From Hymenopellis radicata (taxonomy: Eukaryota > Basidiomycota > Agaricomycetes > Agaricales > Physalacriaceae): a DNA stretch of 64,000 bases. The translations under genes were made by a program, and so were the position numbers. The stretch lies in NCBI GenBank assembly GCA_015501595.1, contig JADNRX010000157.1, positions 1 through 64,000 of the forward strand. The letters are read 5' to 3'. The notes below the pieces were generated by a model. That model saw only the letters and a list, made by a program, of their open reading frames with translations, was not told the DNA's origin and did no database searches. Positions 21,444 through 34,061 of the stretch are shown in pieces (position 1 is the first letter of the stretch; each line of letters starts with the position of its first letter).

Positions 21444-22238
21444 ATGTCGCTTGAGCCGCCAATTTACTACTCTAAATCCGAGTTTATCGAGACAGTGCGG
21501 CAGCCTTGCTGATAGTCACCGCGTACGACGACCGACGCGCTCTTCTAGGACACGGGAAACAAGGTGTCGCGTCGTGCAACCATTGCTGGGCCGCAGAACA
21601 TCATCCTTGGTGGCAAGACTATCATCTCGAGCTCGGCGATTATTCGAGGTGATCTCAGACGTTCTGGGCCAGGGCATGCTGTGGTCATATCGCTAGGAAG
21701 GTATTGCTTGGTTGGCGAGGGATGTGTGATGCGGTATGTGGTCAAGTCTTTCATTCGGGTTCTCTATTAACTTACATTTGCAGTCCTCCTTATAAAACGT
21801 ACCGCGGCGCTTTCAATTACTACCCAATGAAGGTAGGCGACCATGTCCACATCGGTAAAGACACGGTCGTAGAGGCAGCAACGATAGGAAACCACGTCGA
21901 CATAGGCAAGGGTTGTGTTATTGCAAGTCTTTCGCTTTCTCCTACTTCCTTCGTCTCAACAAATCTAGGGCAAGTTTGTGATAATCAAAGACTGTGCAAA
22001 GATTGCAGACAACACCGTCGTTCCCGCGAATACGGTCGTACCAGCACTTGCGCTGTTCGCAGGATCACCGGGTACCTCAGGCTCTTTTTACGACCAGTCA
22101 CATATAGCTTACATTGGCTTGATAGCTCAATTCGTCGAGGATTTGCCCGAGTCGACGCAGGAACTGGTGGAGAGCCACACCAAACAATATTACATGCGCT
22201 TTCAGCCTCTCGATCCTGCTCGAGGACGACAGACATGA
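21444..22238 (+). CDS. Dynactin subunit 5 (p25)
   Basis: Four exons: 21444-21494, 21549-21733, 21784-21922 and 21969-22238. The product is a left-handed beta-helix protein of hexapeptide repeats (IIRGDL, VKVGDHVHI-like stretches, IGNHVDIGKGCVI, FVIIKDCAKIADNTVVPANTVVP) with the p25 signature start (YYSKSEFIETDTGNKVSR) and C-terminal SYDQ-like and FVEDLPESTQELVESHTKQYY segments. p25 belongs to the pointed-end complex of dynactin and helps select cargo for dynein, including early endosomes in hyphae. The third intron (21923-21968) appears to be of the GC-AG class: the codon ATT is followed by GCAAGT and no GT fits the frame. Confidence 0.92.
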
Positions 22239-22561
22239 CGATACCGATACCAGGTCGACTCTACTCCTCTTCGATTTGTATTACTGTATTTATACCATGG
22301 CTATTGCACAGTGTCATTGCTCGAGATCACCTTCGATTTGTCTTCAAGTCCGATCCCACCTCCGCCTCAATTCCAAATCGTCTTGCTTCCTGCCGCTGGT
22401 CCTCCACCTACACGGCTGTCCACCACATTTAATAACGAGAACCGGAAGAGCCTTGTGCAGAACAATCAGATTTCGAATTGTGACGTATCCGCAGTGGCGC
22501 AGCTTAGCGACTGGTCGCAAAATTTCTGGACCTCGTTTCTTTCTCTCTCTTCACCACCACC
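22239..22561. other. Intergenic region between dynactin p25 and the DUF7137 gene
   Basis: It is C/T-rich, with a pyrimidine run just before ATG 22562 (TTTCTTTCTCTCTTCACCACCACC) as in many fungal promoters. No gene was seen. Confidence 0.4.
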
Positions 22562-23224
22562 ATGTCCTCCACAGCAGCTTCATCCTCGGCCCAATCCTCC
22601 GGCGCATCCTCTTCTGGCTCGTCCACCGTCTCCATCCCCGCGAGCGCCCAAGTCGGCAGCCTAAGTATCACCCAACCCGCCACGACCTCCACCTCCTACT
22701 TCAAAATCGCCAGCAACAACCTTCTCACATTCGGCTGGAACTTTACCTCCGTGCTCGTCACGCCCACGAGCCTCACCGTCTCCGCAGCTTGCGAAAATAG
22801 CAACACCTATCCCGTGGGCGATAATAACGGCCTTGTGGCAGGCGACGCGACGCAAGTGGTGTGGGACGTGTATTCATACCAGACGGCGCACTCGGACAAT
22901 CCCCTCCCGCAGGGAACGTGTTCCTTGATGATATGCGACGAGCGTGGGTACGATGCGACGGAGGCGGCGGGTTATCTGGCAGTGAACAGCGATCTGACGT
23001 TCGCGTTGTACACCCCGCAAGCGTACACGGGGATAGCTGAGGGTATGTCTTCTTGCTTTGAAGTGAAATTGGGCTCATCATCCGCAGGATGGGAATGTAG
23101 CGTGTGTAATAGCAGTCTGGCGGGGATCGCGGCAAATCCGACGGTGGTGACCATGGTGGCGACGTTTCTGGTTGTATTTTTATCGGGATATCAGCTGCTG
23201 CGTAGCGCTGTACGTGCGATATGA
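22562..23224 (+). CDS. DUF7137-like serine-rich membrane protein
   Basis: The model has one intron (23043-23087, GTATGT...CGCAG). The N-terminus is a Ser/Ala-rich stretch of about 30 residues. A beta-rich domain follows, starting near VGSLSITQPATTST and SYFKIASNNLLTFGWNFTS, with paired cysteines (TCSLMICDE, ECSVCNSS). The C-terminus is one transmembrane helix (VTMVATFLVVFLSGYQLL) and a short tail. No cleavable signal is seen at the N-terminus, so an upstream exon could be missing. I recall this layout from the fungal DUF7137 family of unknown function. The gene converges on ORC1, with 134 bp between the stops. Confidence 0.65.
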   Translation: MSSTAASSSAQSSGASSSGSSTVSIPASAQVGSLSITQPATTSTSYFKIASNNLLTFGWNFTSVLVTPTSLTVSAACENSNTYPVGDNNGLVAGDATQVVWDVYSYQTAHSDNPLPQGTCSLMICDERGYDATEAAGYLAVNSDLTFALYTPQAYTGIAEGMSSCFEVKLGSSSAGWECSVCNSSLAGIAANPTVVTMVATFLVVFLSGYQLLRSAVRAI

Positions 23225-23358
23225 GTGCGCTGTTGTATTTCGACCTCCTTGATGTCATGGACAGTTATAGGCGGGGCAGAATATGTTTTATGCATCTATA
23301 TTTAGGCAGACTTGGTGTGCTTTGTATTGCAGAACAGAAGCAACAGTGCAAACGCCGT

Positions 23359-26278
23359 TTAATTTAACACTTTCTTCCAGACGTCTCCGCCAACTTCTCC
23401 GAGCACCCGCTCGACCTCACTCTGGTCCAAGTTAAGCATGACCTTCCTTTCCTCTTCTGCTTTTCTAGACGCAGCCACCCCATCTTCCACCAACATCGCC
23501 CTCGACGCCACCAAAGACTCTAATACCACACCAAGTTCGAAGTCGTTCGGCTTCCGCCTGGGATCGTCCGCTTGCCTCAGAACATCCATATAGGTGAGAT
23601 GTTGATGCTGTACCTATATGGAAGGATGCGTCAATCAAGCAGCGATGTTAGCAGAATTTCCGAGACCGACCTCGCCCCATTTTATCTCTTCGACGCCTTC
23701 TCGCTTTACGCACTTCACCAGTGACGCTAGCATGAGTCTTTCATGGAAGCTGAGATCGCGCAGGTACGCCGCAGTGGGGTTGTTCTGCATGACCGACATG
23801 ACTTGGACAATGTCCCCCGAACTAGCCACTCTCTTCTCGGGGCGTACAAGCTCAACAGCACGTCTAGGATAATCACGAAATGAGAAAGGAGTAAGAAAAT
23901 GGACAAAGAGTCATACCTGCATACATCCAGGATTCGCCGGGCGTCGCCAGTGAGATTGGCAACTCGTGAAGCTGCAAGTTTGATTGCATCTCGATTAATG
24001 ACTTCGGGATCGCCTTCTCGTTTCACGCTTTCCAATCGCGATGACACGATCTCCGTAAGCTGGGCTATTGAGTACGGCGTAAAGTTTGTTCGAACCATCC
24101 CTATATACGCGAGTTTGAGAAACCAGCGCAACCGAAGGACAGGTTAACGGCGTACCCAAACGACTTCTAACCCGACCAGTCATAACGCGCTCAGGCAGAT
24201 CATGCGTGTTTGCGACTGCGATAACGATAAGTTTGCTGTCCGCAATAGTAGGCCAATTGAAGAAGTTGTACACCACGTCCTGCTTGGTGGTAACCAACTG
24301 GTCGAGTTCATCCATCAACACGATACTGCCCAGAACATAAACGAGAGAACGTGAAGGAAGAAGAAGACAACTCGCCATGCGTGTCCTTCAGGACCCCGGC
24401 CTTGACCCTTCGCAAAATATCCAGTTAGGTTCTTCAGACTCTCCTTCGAGCTGATCTGCAATCGCCCATCCTTCTTGATATCATGTTGAGAGATGGCCTC
24501 CCAAAGAATGTTATAAGCGGCTGGCGGTTCGGGAACCCGCAAGCCGTTGATTTCAACATAGGTGAAGGGATTGATTTCCTAACGATAGGTTAGAATATGA
24601 AGATGAAGTCAGAAAATCTATGTACGTTATCTTCCGCCAACTTCATGAGCTCTCGAATGACAGCATGAACAGTCGCGGTCTTTCCAGTGCCAGGTACGCC
24701 AGAGATATCTGCAAAAACGACGAATGAGACTACAGAATTAAGAGCCAGAAGGAGACACGTACAAATACAGCCGCCACTTCCTTCTTCAAGGAGTGTTTGG
24801 ACACTTTCCATGACATGTTGAAATTCGGTATTGCGACAAGGGAGGGCATCCGGGCGGCTGCCGACGTGAAGAATATGCATAGCTCTCAGGTAGGGGTCGT
24901 CCGGCAAGTCCTGTAGTGCTTCTGAGGCATAAGACGGCTGCGCTACTCGCGTGAACTTCTGTCTCTTTCTAGGTGAAGACGGTGTTTTGCGAGCAAGCCG
25001 TGCTTTGGAACGTGGTGTGGGTTGCACCGAGGTTTTCGGGCGTTTTCTGGGCGATGTGGATGTGGTTCCCTCGCTTTCTTTTGCGCGAAGGTGTCTTTGG
25101 TTCCTCGATCTCCTCCTCCGCTTCTTGTGCCATATCTTCCTCCTTGACATCTGCATCACTATCATCCGCATCTCCTTCTTCTTCATCCGAGTCTGCAGGC
25201 TCTTCAAACTCGTCACCTGAGGCATGATCTTCGCCTGAGCTGTCATCTTCTTCTTCTTTGCCTTCTTTGTCCGACCAGAGCCTCGATTTTTGGGAGCAGT
25301 TGAAGAGGCTAAACGGCGAGTCTTGGCTTTCTTTAAAATCGTTTGTCCTCCTTCGCGGGTGCCACGACTGCCACGGTGCACCGGATATGTCCAAGGCGTA
25401 GTCGTTTCGCATCTTAGCGAGGGCATCTTGGCGATGAGCTTTCCACTCAAAATTATAGAACAGGCCGCGTTGAGAATCCACCGCGGAACGGCACTGGAAT
25501 CCATTGCTTTCGACGAATGGGTCGTCATCCACTGATCAGGGTTGAGAACTTCGATACCAAGATTTTGGCAAGGACATACCTTCCTCATGCCCATCGCGTA
25601 CCCGACAATGGCCTAAGATAGCATCAGGAGACTCAAGTATCATATTTTTTGTCGTAGAATAGTAAATTTCGTTCTGCAACGCGTGAATTAAATTCAAATT
25701 ATTAGCTGCGGCCATAAATATCGCACCTCCTGATGCTCTCGTTTCGCTCCGACCTTTGGCAACTGCTTCGGCCTCAGAAACCACTGAATGCGTATATGCA
25801 TCCTCTTCGATAGCGGTTCATCGTCGTCTCCGTTCAGGTCTGTCTCCCACAAACCCACAATGACCGCAACACTCGGGTGTGCTGAAGCCGACTGAACCAG
25901 AACCGTATCCCCAATGCAGTACGTATCTGTCGTCTCTATCTTTGTTTCCGCCGCTCTTTTCTGACCAGGTGCCTTCTTCTTCACAGTCGTCGTCTTCGTT
26001 CGCTCGAAGGCGTCGTAGATGTAGGTGCGTAACTTCTTCCGTTCTGTCTGGTCAAGTTTATTCCAGGAGTCGGCACCATCGTTGTCGAGGTCAGTCACTG
26101 GATCAATGAGACGTTTCCGGGGAAGATTTCTGGTCGACCAAGCTAGGTTGGCACTAGTACTGGCAGCCTTGATATCGACGACGGGCTGGCCACGCTTCGA
26201 CCGTCGGGTGGGAGTTTGCGGTTCAGCCGGGGCCTTTCTAGGAGATGAGGGGGCCTTTTTAGGAGATGATGGGGCCAT
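23359..26278 (-). CDS. ORC1: Origin recognition complex subunit 1
   Basis: The N-terminus is basic with S-P-K repeats (APSSPKKAPSSPRK). A BAH-type domain follows (TYCIGDTVLVQSASAHPS, MHIRIQWFLRP), with an intron after KREHQE, then an acidic low-complexity linker, a basic linker, and the AAA+ ATPase. That part has VGSRPDALPCR, Walker A ISGVPGTGKTATVHAV, Walker B VLMDELDQLVT, sensor 1 VANTHDLPERV and sensor 2 LTGDARRILDVC, then a winged-helix C-terminus ending at 23359. BAH plus AAA+ distinguishes ORC1 from CDC6. ORC1 loads MCM helicase at replication origins and, through BAH, can contact nucleosomes. In the linker (about 25070-25110) the acidic frame must pass into the basic frame and no GT-AG intron was found there; see findings. 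Confidence 0.92.
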
Positions 26279-27529
26279 TTCTTGACGCGATAATGAGAAC
26301 AGCAGCCAGCTCGAATACTGTAGTGGTGGTCAAAGTTGAAGATCTATTAATTGTGACTTTTCGCGTTCAGTCACAATCATGTGATGGCTTCGTTGTGGAC
26401 CCTGACACGGGCCGACTGGGCCGAATGCTACCTTTCACGCAACTCAAAAGATTCCTCAATCTCATTAGCCACCATGGTGTCCGATGCTCCCCTCTTGCGC
26501 TGTTGCCGCCCTTCAACCCTCTCAAGTGTCATCGATTGGTATCGTGTGTGATCTTGGAGCAGATGGTCACTGTACCCACCTGCGTCAACACTGTCATTCG
26601 TGCCACACTTCGCCTTCGTACGCTTATGCGAAGTCGACCAATTACAAGATGATGGCGATGACTGAGGCCTTGCGCAACGTACTGGCATCTATGGCTTCTG
26701 ACCTTCAAGTTCGGCGCAAGTTGCGTATCATCACCAGATGCCTTTGACTGCGAAGTCCTCGAGTTTTTGCCAGACTTTTCCCATGACAGGGTTCTAAACG
26801 GTGTCTCCATGCTGGAGGAGCTTCATTTCGCGTTTGCCGTACATGAACGTCATCTGAAAGGACTTCTCTGCTCTAGAACCGGTAATTGCAGTGGCATTCA
26901 TCTGCCGAAGCCAGTAGTCAGCGAGCTTTTCGGATGACTTTCAGCTTCCCAATGACCGTGCGCTGTGCTCATACTTGCGTTGAATCGTTCTTCTTCCTCG
27001 AGACTACTAGGCGAAATCATTTGATCTCGAACAAACGAGAGAACGGACACCTTAGCCGAGTCTCGCCACGAAAACGGCAACAGACACTGCATCATTCGAA
27101 ATTCGTGGGACGGTGGCGGCATACTCTCGCAATATGTAACCTTCACGTCGCGAAGCTTGCCGAACGGCTTCACTAAACAGCATGAATTTGTCGCCCAAAT
27201 TGAATATCACTATTCTTCGGCACCCACCTGGTACCGTGAGACAACTTTAATCAGTCCCAAGACGCATAAGCCCCAGACTAGACGGGACGCATAAGCCGAA
27301 TCTTCAAAGCGCTTACCAGTAGTTCCTGTTCTTGTCGCATTCCATCTTCAAGCACGATTGTTTCCGCTCATAGGACTTCTTATGAACAACCATGATGGAC
27401 GACTTCCACACAATGGTTTGCGTAAACATGCTTTATTCCAGTCTATCTATATCCAAAAATGTGGTGATAATATACAACAATGCAACAGTAATAAACCCAA
27501 TAAATATAAAAACAACAACTTCCGCACAA
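26279..27529. other. Intergenic interval between ORC1 and the PKS
   Basis: No gene could be supported. Short open frames on the minus strand (27173-26898 and 26810-26529) have no recognised motif and are separated by stops. A decayed gene fragment on that strand is possible. The A/T-rich 27420-27530 stretch is probably the 3' flank of the PKS gene. Confidence 0.4.
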
Positions 27530-30500
27530 TTATAATCTCTGCAAATATTCACAGCCCTCGGCAATTTTGGAAGAGATGGCGTTAATCTATGCAGATTGTC
27601 AGATTACTCGCTGCTAAAAATAAGAAGAGATAGTGCTCACATTACTCGGGTGAAAGGCCTGGAAGTGGTTTCCCGGAATGTCCAAGATCTTGACGTCTTT
27701 CCCAGCGATCTTCTCCCACCCAGAGACACGCTTGCTGCGATCAGCGAGCCACACAGGAACATCGCGAACGCCAGCAGGGTTAAATCCGTCTGCGGATCGC
27801 AGGAAAACAAGAGGCGGGCATGCACCCCCAGTCTTAAACGGGTTGTAGTCCTTGAGCATCGCCGAGTTCATGGCGAACTGCATCTTGACGAGTTGACCAA
27901 CTTCGGAGTTGTCGGTCTTGTTGAGTTGGGCGGCGGCGGCAATGAGAGCGGTGGATAGAGGGACGTGATTTTCGGGGTTGGGCGCATCGATGAGAACAAC
28001 ACCCTTGACGGTGATACCACGCTTGGCCAACTGGAGAGCGGCTTCATAGGCGGCTACACCGCCGAATGACCATCCTGCGGATAGGCATGAATTAGCAGTT
28101 CGCTTAGTGTAGAAAGAAGACTTACCACCAAGGAGTACAGGTCCTTTCGCAGTTCTTGCAACGTTCTCGGCATACACCTTCGCCATTTCAGCTACACCAC
28201 TCCAAGGCTCAGAGGTGATAAAGTGGGGGTTGTGGAGACCCCAGACTGAACGGCGGAGAGGAGCGACACGAGAGTAGTAATTGACTAGACCGCTGCCGTC
28301 ATGGAAGAGAAACAGCGGCAAGTCGTTAGTTGCGGAGGGAGGAGTCTGGATAGGCGAGGGGAAAGAGTCGAGACGAAGAAGCGCGGAAAGGTCTGTAGCG
28401 ACCGATTTCACCGCGACAGCTTTCTTGGACGAGGAGCCAAAATATCCTCGTACTGCTTGGATAGTCGAATACATCTCGAAGAAGTTACCTGGCAAGTCGA
28501 GGCCGAGTTCGGTCTTCAGAGTATGGAGAGCCTCAATGGAGGTTAGGGAGTCGAGTCCGAGATGTTCAAAGTCGGTGGTGTCCTTGATGTCCGCGACGCT
28601 GATGGCCAGCACGTTGGCCAGAACGCCTTTGATGTCAACATTATCGTCACCGTCAATGGAAAACGAAGTGGGTTCGTCATCGTCCGACACAAGGGTTCCT
28701 GGGGTAGACGTGCCACTCGTAAAGGGGGAAGATGGAACGCTGAGGGCCATCGAGGCGACTTCCCGAACGATATCGCCCGTCGTCGTACACATAGAGAGTA
28801 CGTTCGCAGCGAGCTCGGCGTCGGGGAAGGAGGTTTGCAGACGTCCGAATATCTCGATGGACATGAGAGAGTCGACACCAAGTGCCTCCAAATCCGTGTC
28901 CATCTCGACAGAGGATACATCGATGCCACAAGTCTCCGCAACAATCTTGAGAACGATGGTGTCTACAGAAGAAGTCTTGGATGTGACAGGCTCCGGAGCT
29001 GATGGCTTTGCGAAAGCGACGCGGCGGCCAGGTGCGGAGGTAGGCTGCGATGGAATGGTTGATTTTCCGGCCGCCTTAGCCAACATCCTAGAGAACGAAT
29101 CAAGTCGCAGACGACGGAACTGCATACCCTTCATGTATGCGACGATTGCGGGAGTGGGACCCTCCTTGCAAGCCCAGGCCTCCGTCGACATAACACCCTC
29201 ATCTGCGATCCAGACGTTGTTGCAGTAAACGGTGTACTTGGCGTCCAGGTCGACGAGTTCGGGAAGGACTTTCACAGACCCCACTTCGGTACAGATGAAC
29301 GCATCGTTACGACCACCTTGTAGGTTGGCAACGAAACCCGCAACGTGAAGCAGCGTGTCCAAGAACACTGGGTGAACGATGTGCTTGCCCTTGTCATAAT
29401 CAGCGGGAAGGCGAACATTGGCGGCTCCTTCCATATGGCTCGCGTCGATAGTCAAGCTCTCCATAGTGTGGTACTCCTTCGAATAGTCGACAACACGTGT
29501 GAAGAGGTTTTCGTAGATAGTGCGAGTAGTGAATGTCTCGTGTTGAAGACCAGGGCGAGTGATGGAGGAAACATTGCGCTTAATGGCGGGAAGCGAACGC
29601 GAGAACTTGGTATTGGTGGAGGCGGACGACTGGAGTTTGAACTCGCCACGGGCATGGACGGATTCGGGATCAGCGGTGCCGTCAACTCTAGAGCTGACTG
29701 TGAAGGTGCCGACATCGTTGTTGAGAGTGATGGAGGTAATGACCATACGAGGGACAGCTTGATCATAGACCAGAGCGTTAACGAACGTAATCCCGCGAAG
29801 AACGGCATGCCGGTCACCAGAAGGAGCCCATGATATAGCGATACCTGCAAGGACCTGTTCCAAGTAAACCGAAGCTGGGCAGAGAGGCAATCCCGCCACT
29901 TGATGACCCGAAATAGACTTTGCAAGCTGGCCGATCGGAGTTTCGAAAATAGATGTAAACCCGTTCGCAGCCGTGGGCGGCTGAACCCACTCATGCAACA
30001 TCGCATATTCGGAGAGGGCACCTCGGGGTTTCTCGACGCGAATAGCTTCCGATCCACTCTCTTCCTTGAACGCGATCCAGAACTTCGACGGTGAGAAGGG
30101 ATAGGACGGCAGGGAGACACATGATACGGCGAAAATGTGAGAGTAAATGTTTCTCCAGTTCACGCCAACGTTCGACTGGTAAAGCAGAACCAAACTGCTC
30201 GTCAGCGTAACCCAAGGGTCCTGCTGCTTCTTCACCGAGGGAAGGAGCATGGAGGAACCATCCTTCACGATCGACTTGATCATCGGCAGGCAAGCGGTAT
30301 GCGGGCCGATCTCAATCCAAGCGTCCACCTTGTTCTCGCTCAAGAACGAGTCCACACCGCGCTCGAATTGAACGGGTTGCGCACAGTGCTTCGCGAAGTA
30401 CTCCGCATCGAATACCGACGCGTCGCCAGGTCGGACGGTCTCTCCACGGACATTAGAGATGACGGGGATGGTAGGTGCTTGAAGAGTGACAAGGCCTGCG

Positions 30501-33500
30501 ATCTGACTGAGCTCGTCGAGAAGGGGGTTCATGGCGGAGCTGTGGTAGCCGAATGGCACAGATAGAACAACGTTTTTGCACACAGCATTGCCGTCCAAGT
30601 ACTCCTTGAACTTGCGGAGCGTTGGCAGCGGTCCCGACAATACACAGTCGGTGGTACTGTTGAGACACGCCACCGTCAAATCCTCGAAAGAAGCGAGATG
30701 GCTCTGGACAGCCGATGCTGGGAGATTCACGGCCATCATTCCCGTGGTTTCGATTTCGCACTTCGTGACCATGAGACGCACTCGGTGGGCAACAATGGTG
30801 AGGGCGCCTTGGAGAGATAAAACATTGGCAACAACAAGCGCTGCATATTCACCAAGACTACAGTAGCGTGTTAGTATCACTCATGCCAAACATAAGGCGA
30901 ATCCCTTACCTGTGCCCGACCACGGCGGATGGCGTTAAGCCCCAAGACATCCACAGTCGCGCCAATGCGTACTCGAGGACGAATATTGCTGGCTGATAAG
31001 CCTCGAATTCGTCCGTTTTCGACAGTCCACTCGACTCTCCGTCCGACAAAATGATAGGAAGCACACCAACAAAACCCGCTGAAACGAGGAAATCATTGCA
31101 CTCGTCAACGATGGACTTGAAGAGGGCCGAGGTCTCGTATAGGGATTTACCCATTCCGAGGTACTGAGCGCCCTGTCCCGAGAAGACGAAAACCACATTT
31201 GGCTCGGTAGCAGAGGAAACCTCTATAGACTTGGCCTTCTGTAGTTTGGCGACGGCATCTTGCTTGTTTGACGCTGAGACCGCCATCCGATGACTATAGA
31301 GCTGGCGACGACCCGTCGCAGTGTATGCGATATCGCTCCATGACTCCTTGCAGTCAGAACTCTGCAGCCAGTCGATATAACGCTCCTTTAAGCTCGTCAA
31401 AGCTTCCTCCGTCTTGGCTGACAGACCGAGAACAAGGTGCATATCCGGCTCATCCGTAGACGCCGGTACGTGCTCCTCAACCAAGATAGCCGAGTTGGAA
31501 CCAGCAGCACCAAAGTTGTTGAGCAGAGCCATCCTTGTCTGTCCTTCCTCTACAGGATTCCAAGAGGCAGCGACGCGATCAATGACTAGTCCATTCCCAG
31601 ATGGGATCTTGGGATTCAGATTCTTGAGCGAGATGCAGCGCGGGATAGTGCGATAGCGGAGCATCAAAAGCAGCTTCGCCAGACCGGCAGCGCCAGAAGC
31701 AGCCTCCAAGTGGCCAATGTTCGCCTTGACAGACGTGACATGCAGGTCCCTGACCTCAGACGAGAAGACTCCCCGGATGCTCTCAAGCTCGCCCGGGTCA
31801 CCCGCCTGAGTTCCAGTCCCGTGCGCTTCCACGACATTGACTCGCGCCGCGGTAACTCCAGCATTAGCCAGAACAGTCTTGAAAAGCTTGACCTGGGTCG
31901 GAGCATGTGGGTGGGTAATGGAGGACGCGAGACCGCTTTGGTTGACTTCGATGCCGCGGATGACACCCCAGATATGGTCCTGCTCCGCGATAGCATCGGA
32001 AAGACGCTTCAGAACAAAGAGACCACATCCCTCAGAGCGAGAGTAACCATCGGCGGATGCATCGAAGGACTTGCATTGGCCAGTTGGGCTGAGGAAGTGA
32101 CCACGATCGAGACCGAGGAACATCTAAAAACGTCTTAGAAAGGATCGACCTTCAAGTAAGCTTTAGACACATACATCTGGACTGGCAATGACGTTGACTC
32201 CTCCTACGAGGGCAGCATTGCAATCCCCATTCATCAACGCGCGAGCACCCTGGTAGACTGCAACGCCGGATGACGAGCAAGCTGTGTCGATAACAATGGA
32301 AGGTCCACTGAGGTCCATAGCATAAGAAAGTCGACCGCTGAGGAAGGCTTTCAAAGTGCCTAAAGAAGATTAACATCAGTCTCGACTAAGATGATCACGC
32401 TATGCTCAAACGTACCGGTACTGTAATAAACGTCGATATCGTTACGCAGGTTCTGAACGTAATCGTTCGTCGCCACACCGATGTAGCAACCAAAAGTATC
32501 CGGATTGAACGACGGGGTTGAGTTTGGGACATAGCCAGCGTCTTCCAGAGCTTCGTAGGCGGTATGGAGAAGAACGCGCTGCTGAGGGTCCATGCTCCTG
32601 GCTTCACGGGGACTAATCTTGAAGAACTTGTTATCAAACTCGTCCACGTTGTCCATAAAGTTCCCGGTGTGGGCCTTCATTTGCCTTTTACCGTCCTGGT
32701 AGTCCGAGACCTTGAAACGATTTTCGGGAATCTGCAATAGAATTAGCATCATACCGAAGATTAAAAAGAAATTATGCGGACCTCCGAAATAGTGTTGATA
32801 CCTTGCTCCAGAACTTCCCAAAGCTTAGCGACATTAGGCGCACCTGGCATGTTCACTGCCATGCCAACAATAGCGATGGGTTCCTGCTTGGGAGGATGCG
32901 GGAGATCCGACACGCTAAGGTCCAACGTAGAGACATCTCCCAATTCCTTCGCCAACGACTTCATGAGACCGCTTCCCGGCCCGAGGTTCAGAACTCGAAC
33001 GGACGCAGGAAGGGAGATCTTTACAACCTCGTTAGACACCAAGTCCCAATTGACCGGCTGCGTTAGAATCATGTCCACAACAAGCTCCAGCAATGACTGT
33101 CCGTCCGCGCTCTTGGCATGGATCGCCTCGCCCGTAAAGCTAGACCGAATGGGGACGCGTATGTCTTCCAAACGAGGGAACTGGATATCGCGACGCTCAG
33201 CATCGGCGAGAACAGCCTTGCGTGCTCCCTCCACGTGAGTTGGCGCGTGGTAGAGCGTTTCCAGCGTCATCTTGTGCGTCGCCGCTTTGAACTCCTTCGC
33301 GAAGCACGCTAGCGTGTCTGGGCGTCCTGACACGGTAACGCACGTGGAATCAATGATCGCGGTGACATAAAGTGGCGTAGCTTCGTGCGTCTATTTTGCT
33401 CGTTAGAAGGATATTTTTAGGACAGAGTTAAGAATGCAAGTACCTCGGCGAACTTTGCAATGGCTGCTTCCACGGTGGTTTTTTCCGTCCCAAGGAAGAC

Positions 33501-34061
33501 AAGACTCCAAGGAGCCGAAAACTCGATGAAAGATTCCTTGAGGATTTCGGTGCGATATTGCTGAACACGGACACCGATCCAAAGTGCCAGTCTGTACGAC
33601 TCGAGCGCGTTATGAAGGAAGGCAGCAAGAGACATTGATGTCCCAACAACGGCCGCCGGTAAGATTCCGGAAGAGAAACCCAAAACGCCAACGCCATGCG
33701 ATGCGTTAAGATTCAAGCTATCGCTGAACGGGGTGAGCGAGTTAGACGCGTCGATAAAGGCAAGGTAACGAAGGGTTTGCATAATGAAGAGGCTAGAGCC
33801 GGAGATGATGGCGTTGTGAGCGTAACGCTCTTTGGGGACTGCGAGGAGGGACTCTTTGGTCGAAAAGTCGGAGAGGTCGACATCGCGTTCAGAAATAGAC
33901 AGCGTCGATAGCTCGGTGTGGAAAGCGGCATGGCACGCCGCCAAAAGAAGGGATCCAGCCGGACGCGCAGCGTCACGGAATGCGAGCGCGCGCATCTGGG
34001 TGAGTTTGGAGGCAGGAGAGCCTTGGCCATTGAAGATGGGAATGTTAATGTAGGAAGACAT
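27530..34061 (-). CDS. Non-reducing polyketide synthase, SAT-KS-AT-PT-ACP-ACP-TE, 2,054 aa
   Basis: Eight exons keep frame: 34061-33444, 33390-32782, 32731-32416, 32359-32175, 32123-30910, 30857-28126, 28074-27641 and 27586-27530. Starter-unit ACP transacylase (about 1-370) with GFSSG at its nucleophile site. Ketosynthase (about 375-800) with Cys542 in DTACSSSG and both His motifs ([21 protein letters not shown]). Malonyl-CoA acyltransferase ([13 protein letters not shown]; active Ser in VVGHSLGEYAA, its codon split by an intron). Product template (His in [15 protein letters not shown], Asp in [11 protein letters not shown]). Two acyl carriers ([16 protein letters not shown]) and a thioesterase ([22 protein letters not shown]). 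The last intron (27640-27587) leads to [18 protein letters not shown], which fits better than the in-frame stop before it. This is the layout of basidiomycete orsellinic acid synthases; the product is inferred. No tailoring gene, transporter or regulator lies next to it. Confidence 0.92.

Noticed and set aside
28281..29228. Long plus-strand frames (315 and 162 codons) across the PKS
   Set aside because: They are antisense shadows of the ACP and PT exons, produced by the codon bias of the minus-strand gene.
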